Both the position numbers and the translations under genes were made by a program. Below, piece after piece: positions 14,112-27,773 of a stretch of 64,000 nucleotides of DNA. This stretch comes from Branchiostoma floridae (lineage: Eukaryota > Chordata > Leptocardii > Amphioxiformes > Branchiostomatidae). Location of the stretch: positions 13,858,841 through 13,922,840 of the forward strand of contig NC_049992.1 in the NCBI RefSeq assembly GCF_000003815.2. The letters are read 5' to 3'. Position 1 is the first letter of the stretch; each line of letters starts with the position of its first letter. The notes beneath the pieces were generated by a model. That model had not been told where the DNA came from. It did not search any database and saw only the letters and a program-made list of their open reading frames with translations.

Positions 14112-14310
14112 AGTAACCAGAACGTAGGGTCATGACTTCATTTTATGAAGCCTTGTCTGTTTATAGATTTATCAAGACTTAGATAATTCAATTTGTATCT
14201 TTATCATATTTTACCTTGTTCCGTACCTCGTCCACTCCAGTGACCTTAATGAAAAGCGGCCTACAGGCCAATTTGAGTTTCTCAATAAAAAAGGCTCATT
14301 CCGATGACAC
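14112..14310 (+). repeat. LINE 3' tail following the decayed reverse transcriptase
   Basis: Contains AATGAAAAGCGGCCTACAGG and then TTTGAG and CAATAAA. The same block occurs inverted at 18235-18285, next to another decayed reverse-transcriptase C-terminus, so both are 3' ends of one LINE family. Confidence 0.6.
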
Positions 14311-15625
14311 AACAAAACCAGACAAAATACAACACCCCAGTGTGAAAAGTGACCTTGAAATATAGAAGCTGTAAGTCCATGAGATTTTTGCGTGGCCAGA
14401 ACTGAAAAACATCTCATACTTGAATTGGAGTATTTTGGATGTTTTAGATTTTAGTATCTGTATAATAATATATATATGGAGAATCCTAATAAATCATCAA
14501 TCAATAAGTAATCCCAACCTTCTCCAACCATCGATGCCTGGACGTCCATTGGTGGCAAGCTCGGCTGTGGTTGGCAATTGGTGGGCGATGTTGGCTAGAA
14601 GTCGGCTGCGCCAACCAAATATTTTGAAATCTTTCAAACAGTCGTGCCAGGACAGGATGTCTGGAATAGGTGGGGAACTGGCTGATTGGCTGATGATTAA
14701 GGCTAAGTCAGCAATGGTTGTTAGGAGTCAAATTTGACCCCAAACGCGCCAAAACTACTGCTACACATCACTCCAGGTCCTTCGACGAATCTCTTCAAAC
14801 TCCCTCCCAACCCAGGCGACTACTCACCAGAACTTGTGACAACCATGCCCAACCTTCACACAACCAGCACATAAGCTAACAACAGAAAAACAGTAAAAGC
14901 TGATCTGCCCTGAATAACCTGCCCTGAATGGTGATTTCATAAACGCACTTATATAACATATAGTTATCAAGTATATATTGTCACGTGTAATCACACCAGA
15001 TGCTCAGAGGATAGCGTATTTCAGATTAGAGTGGATATTGAATATGTCTCTTAATAACAGATGACGATATCTTAAGTTTGATATTTCCGAGCCACAAGTA
15101 TCGGTGTAAAGAAAGTTTGGAGTATTATGTCTGGAATGCAAGAAAAACCGCCATTATGTATTGCATTAAACAGACTTAACTAAAGATTAAGCTTGTTAAT
15201 GTTATTTTATTGAGACAGAATCTACGATTTCACCGCATTCACTGATACTTTGGATATCACAGTGTCTGTACTGTACATGTATTGAAATAGATAAATCATC
15301 ACGAGCTTAATAGACACACATGAATATGTACCTTGTCCATAGCCCCTCTCCTATGTATGTCTCCACTGCCATTGTCGTCACAGAGGGATATCTGAAGTCT
15401 CGCTTATTATGAACGATCGAATGAACGTTGCATTTATTTTTGAAGGGTTTTATTTTCGTCTTCGCGATCGTGTATCAATGTTACATCATTTTCCACAGGA
15501 ATATTACATAGGTGGATCTTCTCAAGGGCTACATTCAACGAAGCTTCAGCGGTAAAATGAAAAATTGTATTAAACATGTGTATGTGTACGTGTACTAGCA
15601 TGTGTACTAGTATGTGTATTAGTAT
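14311..15625. other. intergenic, nothing recognised
   Basis: AT-rich with short open frames only. No borders or motifs support a gene. Confidence 0.5.
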
Positions 15626-15630
15626 GTGTA

Positions 15631-15693
<63 letters not shown>
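15631..15693. repeat. (GT)n microsatellite
   Basis: Pure GT run, followed by looser GTAT/GTCT repeats to about 15770. Confidence 0.97.
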
Positions 15694-15695
<2 letters not shown>

Positions 15696-15978
15696 CTTTC
15701 TGTATGTATGTCTGCCTGCATTTCTGTCTGTGTGTAGGTTATCTGGTTGTCTGTCTGTGTGTGTATTCGTGTTTCCGCGTATTTATGGCCAGCATAATTT
15801 ACAACCCTCTGTATTGATAGTAATGTTATTTGGTATGTGGGCACGTGTTGGGGAGACGAAGGTCAAGATCAATTTGGCGCTCCTGGAGTGTGGTACGTGT
15901 AGTAAAGGAGACATCACTTAAAATAGACTATTCTATTTGCAATCTGCATAATCAATTAGGCAAAGCAAAACAATACAT

Positions 15979-15979
15979 T

Positions 15980-16013
<34 letters not shown>

Positions 16014-16015
16014 TC
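15979..16015. repeat. (CTTT)n microsatellite
   Basis: About nine CTTT units in a row on the plus strand. Confidence 0.95.
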
Positions 16016-16019
16016 ATAG

Positions 16020-17641
16020 TCTTTGTGTTGCTGGATCTACCACGATCATGTGTCTTTCTCTGTTACTATGTCCAGCTAAACATACACCTGTGTGATACCG
16101 GTGCTGCAATTATCATTCAATCGATAGAGGGCGTTACTGTGGAGGCGTACAGGGTACTTCAGGTGGCTGTACGAAAACTGCGTGTCCTACGTGCCAAACT
16201 CCGCGTCGTCAATATAAAAGATAATCTTCTTTAGTAGATAACGTTTACTTACCGCTTACCGGTCCCTTGAGCGGGGGTGGTCGTGGGGGCACTTACCTCC
16301 GTCAAAAATGTTCTATTGTTCGCTTTGTTGCTTTGTGGATGTTAGCTGCACGTAGACCTTTGCCAAAGAAAGAGGTACACCGGTGGTTAAGTCCCAATAA
16401 AGATTTGGATTGTAGATTTAAACTCATAAGAAGGATTGACTATTGTTGGGATCATGTCATAACCGTTAGGATACTGTCATTTGATATACAGCGAGGGTTT
16501 TCGGCTGCTATTCTTGCTATATTACAGTATCTTTTTCTGTAATATTGTGGATGATAGGACCAAGTGGAGATTTGAAATTTAGATGACGATGATGATAATG
16601 CAAGAGATAACGATTCGAGATTGTAGACCAGCTAGAGCTAGGAATCAGTATATGTACTGTATATACCAAAACATTTCCATGTTTTCCCTCGTACGCATAC
16701 CGGCGAAGATTTACACTGTGGTGCTGTTTATTCTGTGCTTCCCGTGATAGTGGCCAAATAGCGAATAGCCACGTTTTCTGCTCCCTTGTCCTTTTCTGTG
16801 AAACTGCAGTTGGTGCTGAAGCAGTTTTTAAAAGATTTGGATACTTTCATTTCTTTTTACAGACACTCTATGACAGATAAGGACAATACAAAAGTAAACT
16901 CAACATTTCTTTACATAGTGAGTGAAGTCAACCATATAGTATTATATACCGATATTCAGTGAGAGAAGTTGTAACATCATTACATCATACAAGCATGTTT
17001 AAAAACTGTGATCTTCCTAGGGGAACATGCCTACATATGGCTGATCACTGTCTTGTGTGACTGACTGCACAGTGGGGGTGTCTGTTGACATGTACAGTTT
17101 CACCATATTTTCGGTAAAACCTAATCTTTGCAAGGTTGCACTTTTGAAGGGAATGAACCCTCAGATTGCTGATATACTAAGTTAATGATTATAAACTATT
17201 CTGAAGTGATAAGGTATGGGTGTTACTTAAGATCTTGACTGTTCTCCTTCTCGGCGGTCGTTTTGTAGATTAACTTTTGATAATGTCTTAAGGCCTTGAC
17301 CTTTTATTGGTGTTTTAAGAAACGCCAGGAATAAGACATTATGAGGGAGATATGTTAAAAGTTACTGAATAGATCATTCTCGTCAATATTCTGTTCTCAA
17401 GAATATTTTCAATTTTAGGGCCAAAATCGTACATAGTGCACCTTTAAGGTTCGATAGAGATTTCTCACGTCGTTGAATTATATGCAACTCTTGGAAATCA
17501 GGACGGAGCCAGATTCTGCAGATTTCGTGTTATCCGCATGGTGGCGCGCTCTCTTCTCACAGCTAGCCCTCCGCAAAAGACAGCTCAATGCAGATTAACC
17601 ATTTATGATACCAATACTGTCAATGTTTCATTGATTTGTTT

Positions 17642-17642
<1 letters not shown>
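16020..17642. other. intergenic, nothing recognised
   Basis: One open frame of 91 codons (16267-16542) has no recognisable domain and no supporting splice sites. Nothing else was seen. Confidence 0.5.

Positions 17643-17644
<2 letters not shown>

Positions 17645-17679
<35 letters not shown>
17645..17679. repeat. (AT)n microsatellite
   Basis: Pure AT run. Confidence 0.95.
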
Positions 17680-17681
<2 letters not shown>

Positions 17682-17790
17682 GTTTTATGTCATGAAAATA
17701 GAGAATAGATTTACTGACCATTTCTCAACAATATATTCTTCCGGACAATATCTGCACACGACGTCCAATTTACAGGGTCGGCTGTGGGTA

Positions 17791-17942
17791 ATCTCCAAGC
17801 AGATACTACGGTAGCATAAGAAAGTATCAAAAGCTGGCGGAAGAGTGTTACGCTACCGGTGACCGTTTGACTCCCTTTGGTCGGCTATACTCCTTGGCCA
17901 GCTTTGATACTATCTTATGGCACCGTAGGATCTGCTTGGAGA
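17791..17942. mobile_element. foldback MITE with CTCCAAGCAGA termini (copy 1)
   Basis: Arms of about 47 bp are inverted: the left arm runs from TCTCCAAGCAGATACTACGG to AAAAGCTGGC, and the right arm is its near-perfect inverse, ending in CTGCTTGGAGA. The spacer is about 55 bp. There is no open frame. The terminal core is shared with elements at 31089 and 31311. I could not define a target duplication. Confidence 0.75.
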
Positions 17943-18219
17943 CTAGTGTGTGAGCATGACTGCTGTCCGACTCACGACGTTTGACCTCCGTGTCGTCACC
18001 ATAGCAACGGGATTCACGCTGAAAAAGCATGCTGATATATCTCGTAAAGAACAACGACATATTGGCCCATTTTCCGCACCAATTATCCGACAAACAATAC
18101 AGTACGTGTCCACGTGTTAACACAGGTGAAGATACTATAGTCCCTCACTGTTGTTGTAGTTTTTCCTCTTCCTCCAATAGCCTATTGATTACGCCTGCGT
18201 CTTGCTAGATTTCTTTGTT

Positions 18220-18620
18220 TCTTTGAACCTTTATTCATGGAAGCTCAAATCGACCTGCAGGCCGCTTTTCATTGAGTTATGAGGGAGGTAAGGGTCAGAT
18301 AAAATATAACAGAGATACAGATTACGTTGAGGCCTAATAAATCTATTAACATATATTATTACATATACATGGTAAAGAAACATACAGTAGAGGGAAAGCT
18401 CATGGTTCATGGTCTGTGTCTGTTTGTTATGGTCATTTCTTTTACTTCTAGAGTCTCTTAGATTAGGTCAGATTTGGAGCCTTACGTGTGTCTGGCTGTA
18501 GGTTGTTCCAGACATTGTACCCAAAGATCTGGGTACAACTTAATCTTTCCCTGTCAATTTACAGGGACGAAATCTAGGAGTTGTATTTTCTCTCAAAGTT
18601 GGACTCATCTCCTTAAATCA
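18220..18620 (-). pseudogene. decayed LINE 3' end with reverse-transcriptase C-terminus
   Basis: On the minus strand, 18560 to 18450 reads IFGYNVWNNLQPDTRKAPNL, a stop, then SKRL. This matches the WNxLP...APSLxxFKRL pattern of CR1/L2-like reverse transcriptases. Upstream, another frame continues with TTPRFRPCKLTGK. The tail at 18285-18235 carries AATGAAAAGCGGCCTGCAGG and CATGAATAAA, the same block as at 14250. Stops and frameshifts show it is inactive. Confidence 0.65.
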
Positions 18621-20193
18621 GAAATTTAAGCAGTAAAGTATGAAGGATAATTCATTAGTTTTGCTAGATATAAACATCCCAGTACTAAAATCTAATGTAG
18701 ATAAACGTAAGAAGAAAGGAGAAATGAAATAGTGATAACACAAAATTTATCTGTATCTAAGAGAGTTTACTCTTTTTCGTTTGCCGTAAGTATTCATTAA
18801 CATTAAATGTTTCACAATACCGATCATTGCTCTCCAGTCGAGGAATATATTTCTTTTTTTAATATCTTTCGGGTAGTTACCATTATCATTGAATCATCAT
18901 ACAAAATCAACTTTTGAAATTATACTCTTTTCTCATATGAGCGCTGCTGCCTATTATAACTACAAGGGGCCTCCTTGTTCTGACCAAAAGACCGTGTGCT
19001 AACCGTATAGATTGGTCTAACCAAGGCGGTGGTGGTGTCAATAGGGGAGCCGTCTAATGCAAATTTACAGTGTATTATTGCCGGTCCAGTCTTCTTGACT
19101 CAAAGGGGTGTAGGCACGGTTGGTGTAAACAAAGGCAAAAATCTGTACTTACAAATAGATTTTTATAGATAATTCATACTGAAGATCTTCTTATCAAGTG
19201 TGTAGCTATGGCATATCGATCTCCATGTCTATGATCGAACTTTATTATCAATGAGTTCACGACTTAGAATATCTAACGATCTAATCACCACCCCTATTTT
19301 GCAATGGTAGGTTCTAATCCCAGGGATTGCCTTCATCAGCAAACCTCCCTTGGAACTGCCCAGACGTTCCCTAACTCAACACAAATTATCCCACCTCTCT
19401 GTGCGAGATATTTGTTCACAAACACAGGCTTAAATATGACTTGGTGATCACCAAAGCGTGCCAGTTTTCAATTAGTCCCACCCTCTGCTTACAGCCCACG
19501 CATGGCATTTGAACTGGGCTCGTTTTGCACATTAGATATCCTGTTGTTTTGTGTATATTTCAGGAACTGGTCCATTTCGCTCAGTAAGTGAATAAACCCA
19601 CAAGAGTGTACGGGGTGAGGTGTGGCTGAAATGGCGGCGAAGTTTGTACTGGACGTTTGAATGGATCTACCTTGCGGAACTGCCCAGTGCCGTGCGTAGT
19701 GTGTATGACAGGAAGAGTACTGCTTTGTGACGGTTTGGAATGACGTCCGATGACGCGTGGATGCGGTGAAGGTTGTGTCAGAACAATTATGGAGGGGGAC
19801 AAGAATGCAAGATTCGTTTTCCTGACGTTTTCAACTGGATAAAAGATCTTTGTGTGAGAGGGGAAATACGTCCGAAGCACATGTTCTGTCAGATGTGTCC
19901 CCGTATCGTGCAATGCCTTGCCTCTCGGTGCCGTAACCAAGACCGCCCGACGCCAAAGCCCCGCGCGAGCCCTTCGGAAAAAGGACCTCGCTAATAGCGG
20001 TGACAACACGATACTAGGATCCTCTACCGTGTACTATACAATCGGGGCCAATCTCTACAGCTGAAATCTGAGCCGACCGTGTCACCCTCCCAGTAGTGCT
20101 GTAACAAGCCTCGTTTGTGCTGACTGCTCGCACGCAATGTTCTCTCAAGACGCTGCGTCTTAAGAAGGACCTCATCAGACGTCTTACAAGAAA
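18621..20193. other. intergenic; CpG-rich patch near 19880-20060
   Basis: A long minus frame (19581-20009, 142 codons) has no recognisable domain. The CpG-rich stretch just left of 20194 could be promoter-like. Confidence 0.4.
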
Positions 20194-20313
20194 ATGCCGA
20201 AAAAGGCGAGGACTTTGCGATTCGACAAAACAGTGCGGAACTGCAACATCGGTGAAGAGTTGGGTATCTCAGCTGGATTGCGTGTGGTTTACGTGCCACA
20301 ACTTACAGCACAG
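20194..20313 (+). CDS. candidate first coding exon, unrecognised
   Basis: An ATG with A at -3 opens a 40-codon frame (MPKKARTLRFDKTV through PQLTAQ) that runs straight into a consensus splice donor, CAG followed by GTGAGT, in phase 0. The upstream 200 bp are CpG-rich. I found no partner exon and do not recognise the peptide. It has no signal peptide, so it is unlikely to be the start of the membrane protein at 39 kb even though the phase would fit. It may be chance. Confidence 0.2.
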
Positions 20314-20529
20314 GTGAGTGCGATACGTTGTACGTTATGTCATTGTACCTACGGAAATCTGACACCAACATTCGGATAATTGTGGGGATATTCTTGTTAT
20401 TGTTGATGTTGTTGCCTATGCTCTGTGATGCATTTCATTTTCTCGTCCTTCATAGTCTGTGCATTCCCTGCTCATTATCGTACCTGTATCTAACGCTTCG
20501 CTCTTTCATCTGTTTTGATCGCTGGTAGA

Positions 20530-23500
20530 AAAACATAGCTGTATCACCTATCAGTATCAATGGTCGCACCGAGAGCAGAAACCCGAAACCACGCGTGGCA
20601 GTTGTGACTGTTTGAAAAAAATAACAGTCGCGCTCTAAATTTCCTGACCTGAAAGGAAATATTCTTTTAATTCAAAAGAGTGTGGAGAAAAAAAATCTGT
20701 TTTTGAGAGAAAAATCCATCCTCCCTGCTGTGTGTACCCCTCCCCTACTCTAAATCTGGTGGCGTGTCAGCACAGTTTGCATAGGCATATTTGTCTCACA
20801 ATGGAGCGTTGTGCCGGTACAGGGTCCTGTCATGCCAGGTATGCTTGTATCTTAAATGGTCCTAACACAGAAGACTAGCCCTCTCAGAAAGTGTCCCGTT
20901 AAGTGTTTTATATTGTCTGGGCAAAAACACGAAAAGAACGCTCTCAGTACAGAATACGACTCGCGAGGAGGGGGGTGGCGAAGGGGTAAACAATGGACGA
21001 CATTGGACAATGCCTATCGCGCATGACGAATAGTCGAATACGCCTCTTCAGCAAACAAATGATTTTCACACAGCTGATAATAATACCCACTCCAGCCGTA
21101 CATAATAATGCACAAAGGCAGGCTTTTTTTCTCGATCATGGTCCGGAAACAGACTACCAATCGGAATGTTTTCTTCTCAAACTTGCCCTATCGGTCAAAT
21201 AAACCAACACTTGGCTGGCAAAATAGCCTTAACCCTTACAAAAATATTGTGCTATTTTTTTTTCTCTACTGATTCTTCCTGAACACATGGTGTAAAATGC
21301 GGGGCGGGATTCTAAAAATAAAGATACTTACAAAAGTAAACAATGCCCGCTCCTTCGTCTCTCCCGCAGCGTGGTAATCACTGCATTTGTTTTCATTTGT
21401 AATTGTTTCTTTATTGCTTCCTTTCTTACAATGCAAGTAACATTGAGTAGATATGATGTGTGTATATAAATATATATATATAAGGTGCTATTGTTTTGAG
21501 TCTCATCTAGGACTGAAAATAGCTGGATTATTTTTCTACGGAACACTAGGGTATCCGAGAAGCCGCGGAATAAATAGGACAAGCAAACAGCAGAGCAATT
21601 CACGACGTCATACCTCTTCTGCTTTCTTTTACAAGAATGCCCCGGTCGACTGGGTGCTTTGTTATGTGTACCCCACGTCGACAGGGCGTTCAAATGGGAG
21701 GTCCATGGGGGACTGACCATTTCTGTACCCCATTACGTGACATACTGAACTTTGCAACCACAATAACATAACCAGCCCATATACTATAGTCGAAATTGGA
21801 CCTCCACCCCCAACAAACGCAAACCTTCCACTGACATCCCTCCCCAACTTCATAATTTCAACCTTTTCTCCCAGCATGCATTGTCTCTTCGTCGCCATAG
21901 CAACGTAACATTCTAGTACATGATTCTACCATCTCTGTCCCAGTCTAGGTGCATCTTGTGCACCCGGTAAATATGCATGTTTGAGTTGCCCCTACTCTTG
22001 ACCTTTGACCCTCGTGGTAAACACCTTCCGAATTGTCATGTCTTTTCATCCATCGGCCATGATGGTACAGTCCTCAATATGTACAGAAAAGAGAGGGGAA
22101 TTCGTGTCTTCCGTGTTATGACAACAAAGGTAGGTGTGCTACTTGATCAAGTTTCCCTTCCCCATACAGTTCCATAGACATAGACCTCCTTACCTGACGA
22201 TAAGAGACATTGTCATTCTAATATTTCTCTACACATATATCTCTGCCAAAATCTTCTGATATTCTTCAGCTGTGTGTTTGGTGCTTACGAAGATCTATCA
22301 CACATCATGCGCATCTATCGCATCTATCGCACACCACGGTTGAGGATCTAACACACACCAAAGGTTTGAAGATGTTTACAAAGGAGTCGTTCCAAGAGCT
22401 ACTGGGATATCCACCCCGGCCCCTATGGAGAAAAGAAGCGGATCACCCGGCGCGGGCGTCACCAACTAGCAGGAGAAATTATGGGTTTAAGTCGGACAAC
22501 CGTGGCTCAAAGCACGGGGAGGGTCAATTAAATTAGTGGCTGTTGGGCATTAATCCTCCCTGAACCCGCTCACGCTGGGATAAACGCCACCTTCGTGTCT
22601 CTTAGCGGCGTCGGTTTTCTTCGGTGGAGACAGAGGGGTGTCCTCTCCGAGCCTAACTAGATGCCGTCTGTGCTCTATTTTCTGTTTGAGGGGGACGCCA
22701 GTGGGGCTTAAATGTAGACACAAAATGCATTTGTTCATTTAGCTTGATATACCTACATAACCTATTTACCAACAGGGAGTCCCCTTATGGCACTTTGTTA
22801 TGTTACACACCAGAGAGGGAAAAGTCTTCGTACCGTAGAAACCGCAGTGCCCCGACGTCGACTTAACTATTGTTACAAAATAACAGCTAGAATATGCTTC
22901 ATACTATAGCATTTCAGTCAACTAACTGTGCAAGTTCAGTTTGAAAAGTGTTATTAATTGCAAAAGTAACAACTAACGAGTAACGTAGAATGTTTCATAC
23001 GTTGAATCCCAAAGATATTAATTGAAGTGAAGAATTGAATCATGACACTGGAAAGATTCATGCTACTGTAAAAATTAACAATAACTTCTGTTTGGGCTCA
23101 ATAGAAAATATACTAGCGGAAACAAAAGTTTCATACTACACTGACGCAAGAAATATAAACCGCGTGAATAGAAACGCGTCACAATACTTTGTGTCAGTGC
23201 AATGCCCATAGAGGTGTGAAGCAATTGTCTGTTAAAACATCTGAATAATGAATAACGATACAGTACGGATGATATAAACGACATGAAAATCAATCATCAT
23301 AAAATTTTGTACTTCTGTAACGAAAAACAATTATGACCTAACCGTAAACCTGTCATTGCATGTGTTTTGAATATCCGGTCTTTTCCCCACATATTATGAA
23401 AGTGTGATACATGATGTATTCAAGATATACATATGACTATAAGTAATTCCGGCTTCATTAACCAATGTCCCGATGTATCGTGACATGGACCAGGAATGAC

Positions 23501-25635
23501 AAGGATGCGTTTGGCTGCGTTCGTCACATCACCGCTTGTTGAAATAAATGTGGGGTCACAGAAAGGTCAGGGTGTACAAGACACTGACATTAATCTTCGA
23601 ACAAGTGAACAAAAACGCCGTTATACCTGTTCCTTCTTTACGCAGAAGATGGAAATGCTTTCTTTCTGTATGTATGTCAAATCGAACAGATGACGATTTA
23701 TCTATTTTCGACATGTTTTGGTTCAGTGGCGGGTGGCAAACAGTAGGGGGCGCTTTTGACAAACACGCTGTGCAATATTGGTTGATGTTGTGCATTGCTA
23801 GGTGGTTCAGTGTAAAACTAAAAGCTGTCGTAGATTATCACCGTTTGGTGCTTTCATCCTGTGCAGAATAGATATACCCTCTCCTGCTAGTGTAAGCCTT
23901 TCGTTATCAATAAAGAAACACAACCAGAATCTTAATGCGATTGCCTCCCCTTGGATTGAACTCGTGCAGCATTCATATCTATCATATCGAAATGCATGTG
24001 ACTTTTCACGAAGTTCAGCATAGCCTATTTCGTGTTCAGAATATGCCAACATTTTTCTGTAGTAGTCGCTTTAGGCTGTCAATTTTTTTTCTTTATGTCA
24101 GTGTTGCGTAATGGGCAATTGAGTCTATTTTGTAATCGGTAAAAATGAATTCTCCTAACGCAGCCAAACGCCCTTCTAATGATCAGACGCATGCGACAGT
24201 CATAATTTCAAGGCGATTATTTTTGATATAGATGTTGTTATGTCTCATCCATCCTTGGCGGCGCCTGTGGTAAGGAATCTGGATGGCGAATTCATTCCAT
24301 TCAGCCCTACCTGTAAGGCATATGTATCAAATGATTTAAGAAAATTGCTATTCCATTCCAATGTGCGGCTCGTTTCCAAGAAATGTAGGTGGCACAGATT
24401 GTTTTTCTGTAAACTGGCCTTGTGAACGGTTTGGCCTCAATTCAACAACTTTACAAGTATGTATTTTGTTTCATCGTAAATGATAATTACCGGAAATTTT
24501 AACGAAAACTGTAGCACCATTTATATTCTCAAAACAACTTGAAAACTCGAACTTGATAATTTTAGACCAGGTTAAAATGAAGAAACTATAGTGGCAACGT
24601 ACAAAGGTTTGATTGCTCAGTAGTTGCGTGTTCTTCATACCCCTGTCACATTATCCACGATCTTCGGGCGTATCGATGGACGATCGGCCATATGTAAGAT
24701 CGATAGAGGGTTGCGCGTATTGAGGGTTGAAACCGTCCCTGGCACATATAAGCCATACTTTGTACTTTGTATGATTGTTGTGCAGTGAAGTTATTATTAT
24801 AAGCAAGGCTCGTGCGATTGCCGCAGAATCGTCGTCCGATCGATTTTCGCCAAATGGGGTATTACCACCAGTAATAATAAGAATTGTGAGTAAACAAAAA
24901 CGACGATACTTGTATACATTTGCAGTAAGGCCAAAATATACAAATCATGATATGAGACACAGACTGTTGCAAATACGGAGGAGGACTAAATCATTGCATT
25001 TACATTGTACTTCAATAATGTCTGTTGATAAAGTTTCCCATATTTAACGTTCCTTTTCGCATCACCTCCCTTTGAAACTCTCTCCTATCATCTTCACCCA
25101 CCCACTAATCCGCGCCGCTGCATTCCCTGCCCCTGTCCTGTGCGCGTGTCGTGTGCCGCATTAATTGCAGATTTGTCTTCAATCTCGGCAGTCCGCAGCT
25201 GAGTCGGTACGACCTCACGCAATCCGCAGTAACACGGGCCACCAAAACTCCATTTCCTGTCACCGGCTCTTCATTTCCCATTTCATTTCCGTCAACATCA
25301 AGATAACAGCGTTATGATTCATGTTCTTCGTGTATTGTAGTTGTCATTGTCAGTAATCCCCCTCCGTCTATTCTCATCTCTTGTGCACTCTAAAAGCAGT
25401 ATTGACCAGAAATCGACCAGCTTCAGGCAAAGCTAGTATCTAACTTATATGTATGTAATGTAGTCGTTTTACACGTAACAAAAAACACCCTACTTTCATT
25501 TCTACCCTTCATTACCGTGATTTTAGAAAGCACTAAACGCTATGTTGAAATCGCTAAGAACGTAGCACCATCAGATATGGCTCTGAATGGCATGTCATTG
25601 ATTTTACACATGAAGCTTGATGCAACTGGATTAAA
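20530..25635. other. gene-free stretch
   Basis: About 5 kb with only short open frames, none with recognisable motifs or paired splice sites. A short AT run lies near 21468-21482. Confidence 0.5.
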
Positions 25636-25884
25636 ACCCCATTTGGAAAGCTCATTTACACGCCCTTGTTATTTCTGAAAGGTGCCTGGGCGAAGCTGAT
25701 GGTGTCCTGAGCGAAGATAAGGAGGTGCCTGGTGGATACCCGGTGATAGTGGGTGAATTAGAGTTCCGAGTAGAACCACCATCGCCGCTCCAGCCAGACA
25801 GGCAGCCGCCGAACCCACTAGGACCCCGCCGTCACAGAAAAGCATTCTTCGGTTCACTGGGAAGACTTATGCGGCTCGTTTAAA
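25636..25884. other. coding-like block open on both strands
   Basis: On the plus strand a frame open from about 25639 to the TAA ending near 25884 contains YPVIVGELEFRVEPPSPLQ and a basic C-terminus. It follows a possible acceptor at 25680 (TTTCTGAAAG) and would suit a last exon. On the minus strand the same DNA is open for 60 codons and encodes a hydrophobic run (VLVGSAAACLAGAAMVVLLG) after the ATG of MLFCDGG. Only one can be real. I recognise neither. Confidence 0.25.
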
Positions 25885-27546
25885 GGTAGGAATGACTCAA
25901 GTTCTCATGCAAAGAATTTGTCTTTTGTTATATACATGTATGTAAAAACACATCAGACATAGCAATGAATTGTTGTTTTTTATCTTACCTTGAATGTATC
26001 TAAAAGTAGTTATTTATTTGAGAACTTCTCAAATAATCAATTAAAACAAAAACTTGACATAGGTATTTTGAAGAGTTCCTCTATTTCAGGGGACTATTTT
26101 CGGGCATCTTTAATACACATATATATCCTCTGACTCATTTCCTGACCAGGGGAGCTTGTAATCTCTCGTTTTGTTTCCTGTCTGTTCAAATTCTTACAAT
26201 TGTATTCTATGTATGGCTCGATCAGAAACCATTTATTGACCACACGCTATTGTGTGGGTGGACCTAGGCTGTTAGACGCGGGATTTTTGCCGTACCCACT
26301 TCATGGCTGCTATACACCCACCTTTTATCTTTGCATTATCAAATCATCTATAAACAAACCCTGGCTTCGGAAAGTTTTAAAAAAAACGTTGTTAAAGTAA
26401 TAAATGTTCTTTTAAGGGAAACGCATACCGAATATGTCCCAGACTTTTATGTGTCTCGTTACGTGTCTACCTCCTTTTCAAGGGCAAACTTTTACCCTAC
26501 ATAAGGCACAATATTGAAGCCTATTTGCTGCCAGCGTTGTAAACTGCACATTTGTGTTTGGCTTAACAGAATTGAGATGACGGGGAAAATTGTTCCCTGT
26601 CAGAGGTCAATCGTGGTGTCACCACAACCGTGGTTAGAAGCCGTCACTTGTTATTGCAACCCGCTAACTGCGTGTCACCAATCCGTATACATGAATTCCA
26701 TACGACAGCGTCAGTCACTTTCCAAACGCCAGGCGTAGACAGGAAACCTGGAGGGACACAGGAGCCAAGCTGACCTGTACTCTTGGTTTTGACAGGTCAT
26801 GGCTGCGGGTGCCGGCCGATGTGAAGGTGTTTCAGCACTAAGGACAGAATTGTCAATGCGATTACAGTGAATGGGAGAATATAGATGAGACACACACTCT
26901 GTGGTTGCCTGGTCAGAACTGATGTGGGCAGATCTGGGGTCTGTCCCTTTATTGAACCCTTATCAGAAACATATGTGGGGTGGCCCTGTCATAGGACCAC
27001 CTATGGCCAGTATTACAGATCTTCCTGTTATCTCACGTTGCGACGACCATATGTGCTTCTAAGAACAGTATATTGCTGAAATGAAATATGTACTATTTTA
27101 CTCTCTCAGCAAAGACGCATTTTGCAGACGAACATGCTGTCACTAAAGATTTTTAAAGCAGCAATTGAGCTGAGTATGATGATAAACAGATATGGCTATT
27201 TTAAGGAATCATTTTGCTTAAAACGCCACATAATGTTCGTGGTCCGCACTCGAAATCGAAGTGTCACGCCCATCTAAATATTTTGAAATATCGTATGGTT
27301 CTCTGAAAATGTAGGTCATAACGTAATGCAGATCAAATCGGGCAATGCAGGTGACTGTGTCAACTAGGACGCGTATAAAGTGCAACATATGGACACGAGA
27401 ATGGATGAATAATCGCGACAACAAAAACGTACAGGACACTTAACCACCCGTCCATCCTCTCTTATCTAACCATAGAATGACCTAGATGCTGTAAAATTGG
27501 CATGTTACTGTGTCATCCGTTGGGAAGCGCAAGCTGGTCTAATTTA
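25885..27546. other. intergenic, nothing recognised
   Basis: Only short open frames; no repeats that I could pair. Confidence 0.5.
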
Positions 27547-27773
27547 AGTTGGTATCTCAGTGCACTCGGGGCACCGGTGCGGCCCTACGGGGTTCGTTTA
27601 CTGCGGCACTGTCGCCGATTTTTTATAACTCAGATATTTCGTAATACGTAAAAATATGACTCAGAAGACAACAAAATACACAAAACGTAAGAAAAATCAT
27701 TTGAGATTCGTTGAGTAATCTTTCGTTCCCCGCAGTGCCACACCGGTGCCTAAGTGCAATGATATGCCACCTT
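27547..27773. mobile_element. long-TIR MITE, copy 1 of 3
   Basis: Inverted termini of about 45-50 bp: GGTATCTCAGTGCACTCGGG at the left, and its inverse at the right through CACCGGTGCC and GATATGCCACC. The same termini recur at 32303-32484 and 36264-36513. The AT-rich middle has no open frame. The target duplication is unclear. Confidence 0.85.

Noticed and set aside
19581..20009. 142-codon minus-strand frame
   Set aside because: No recognisable domain, no splice or promoter support; likely chance in a GC-richer patch.
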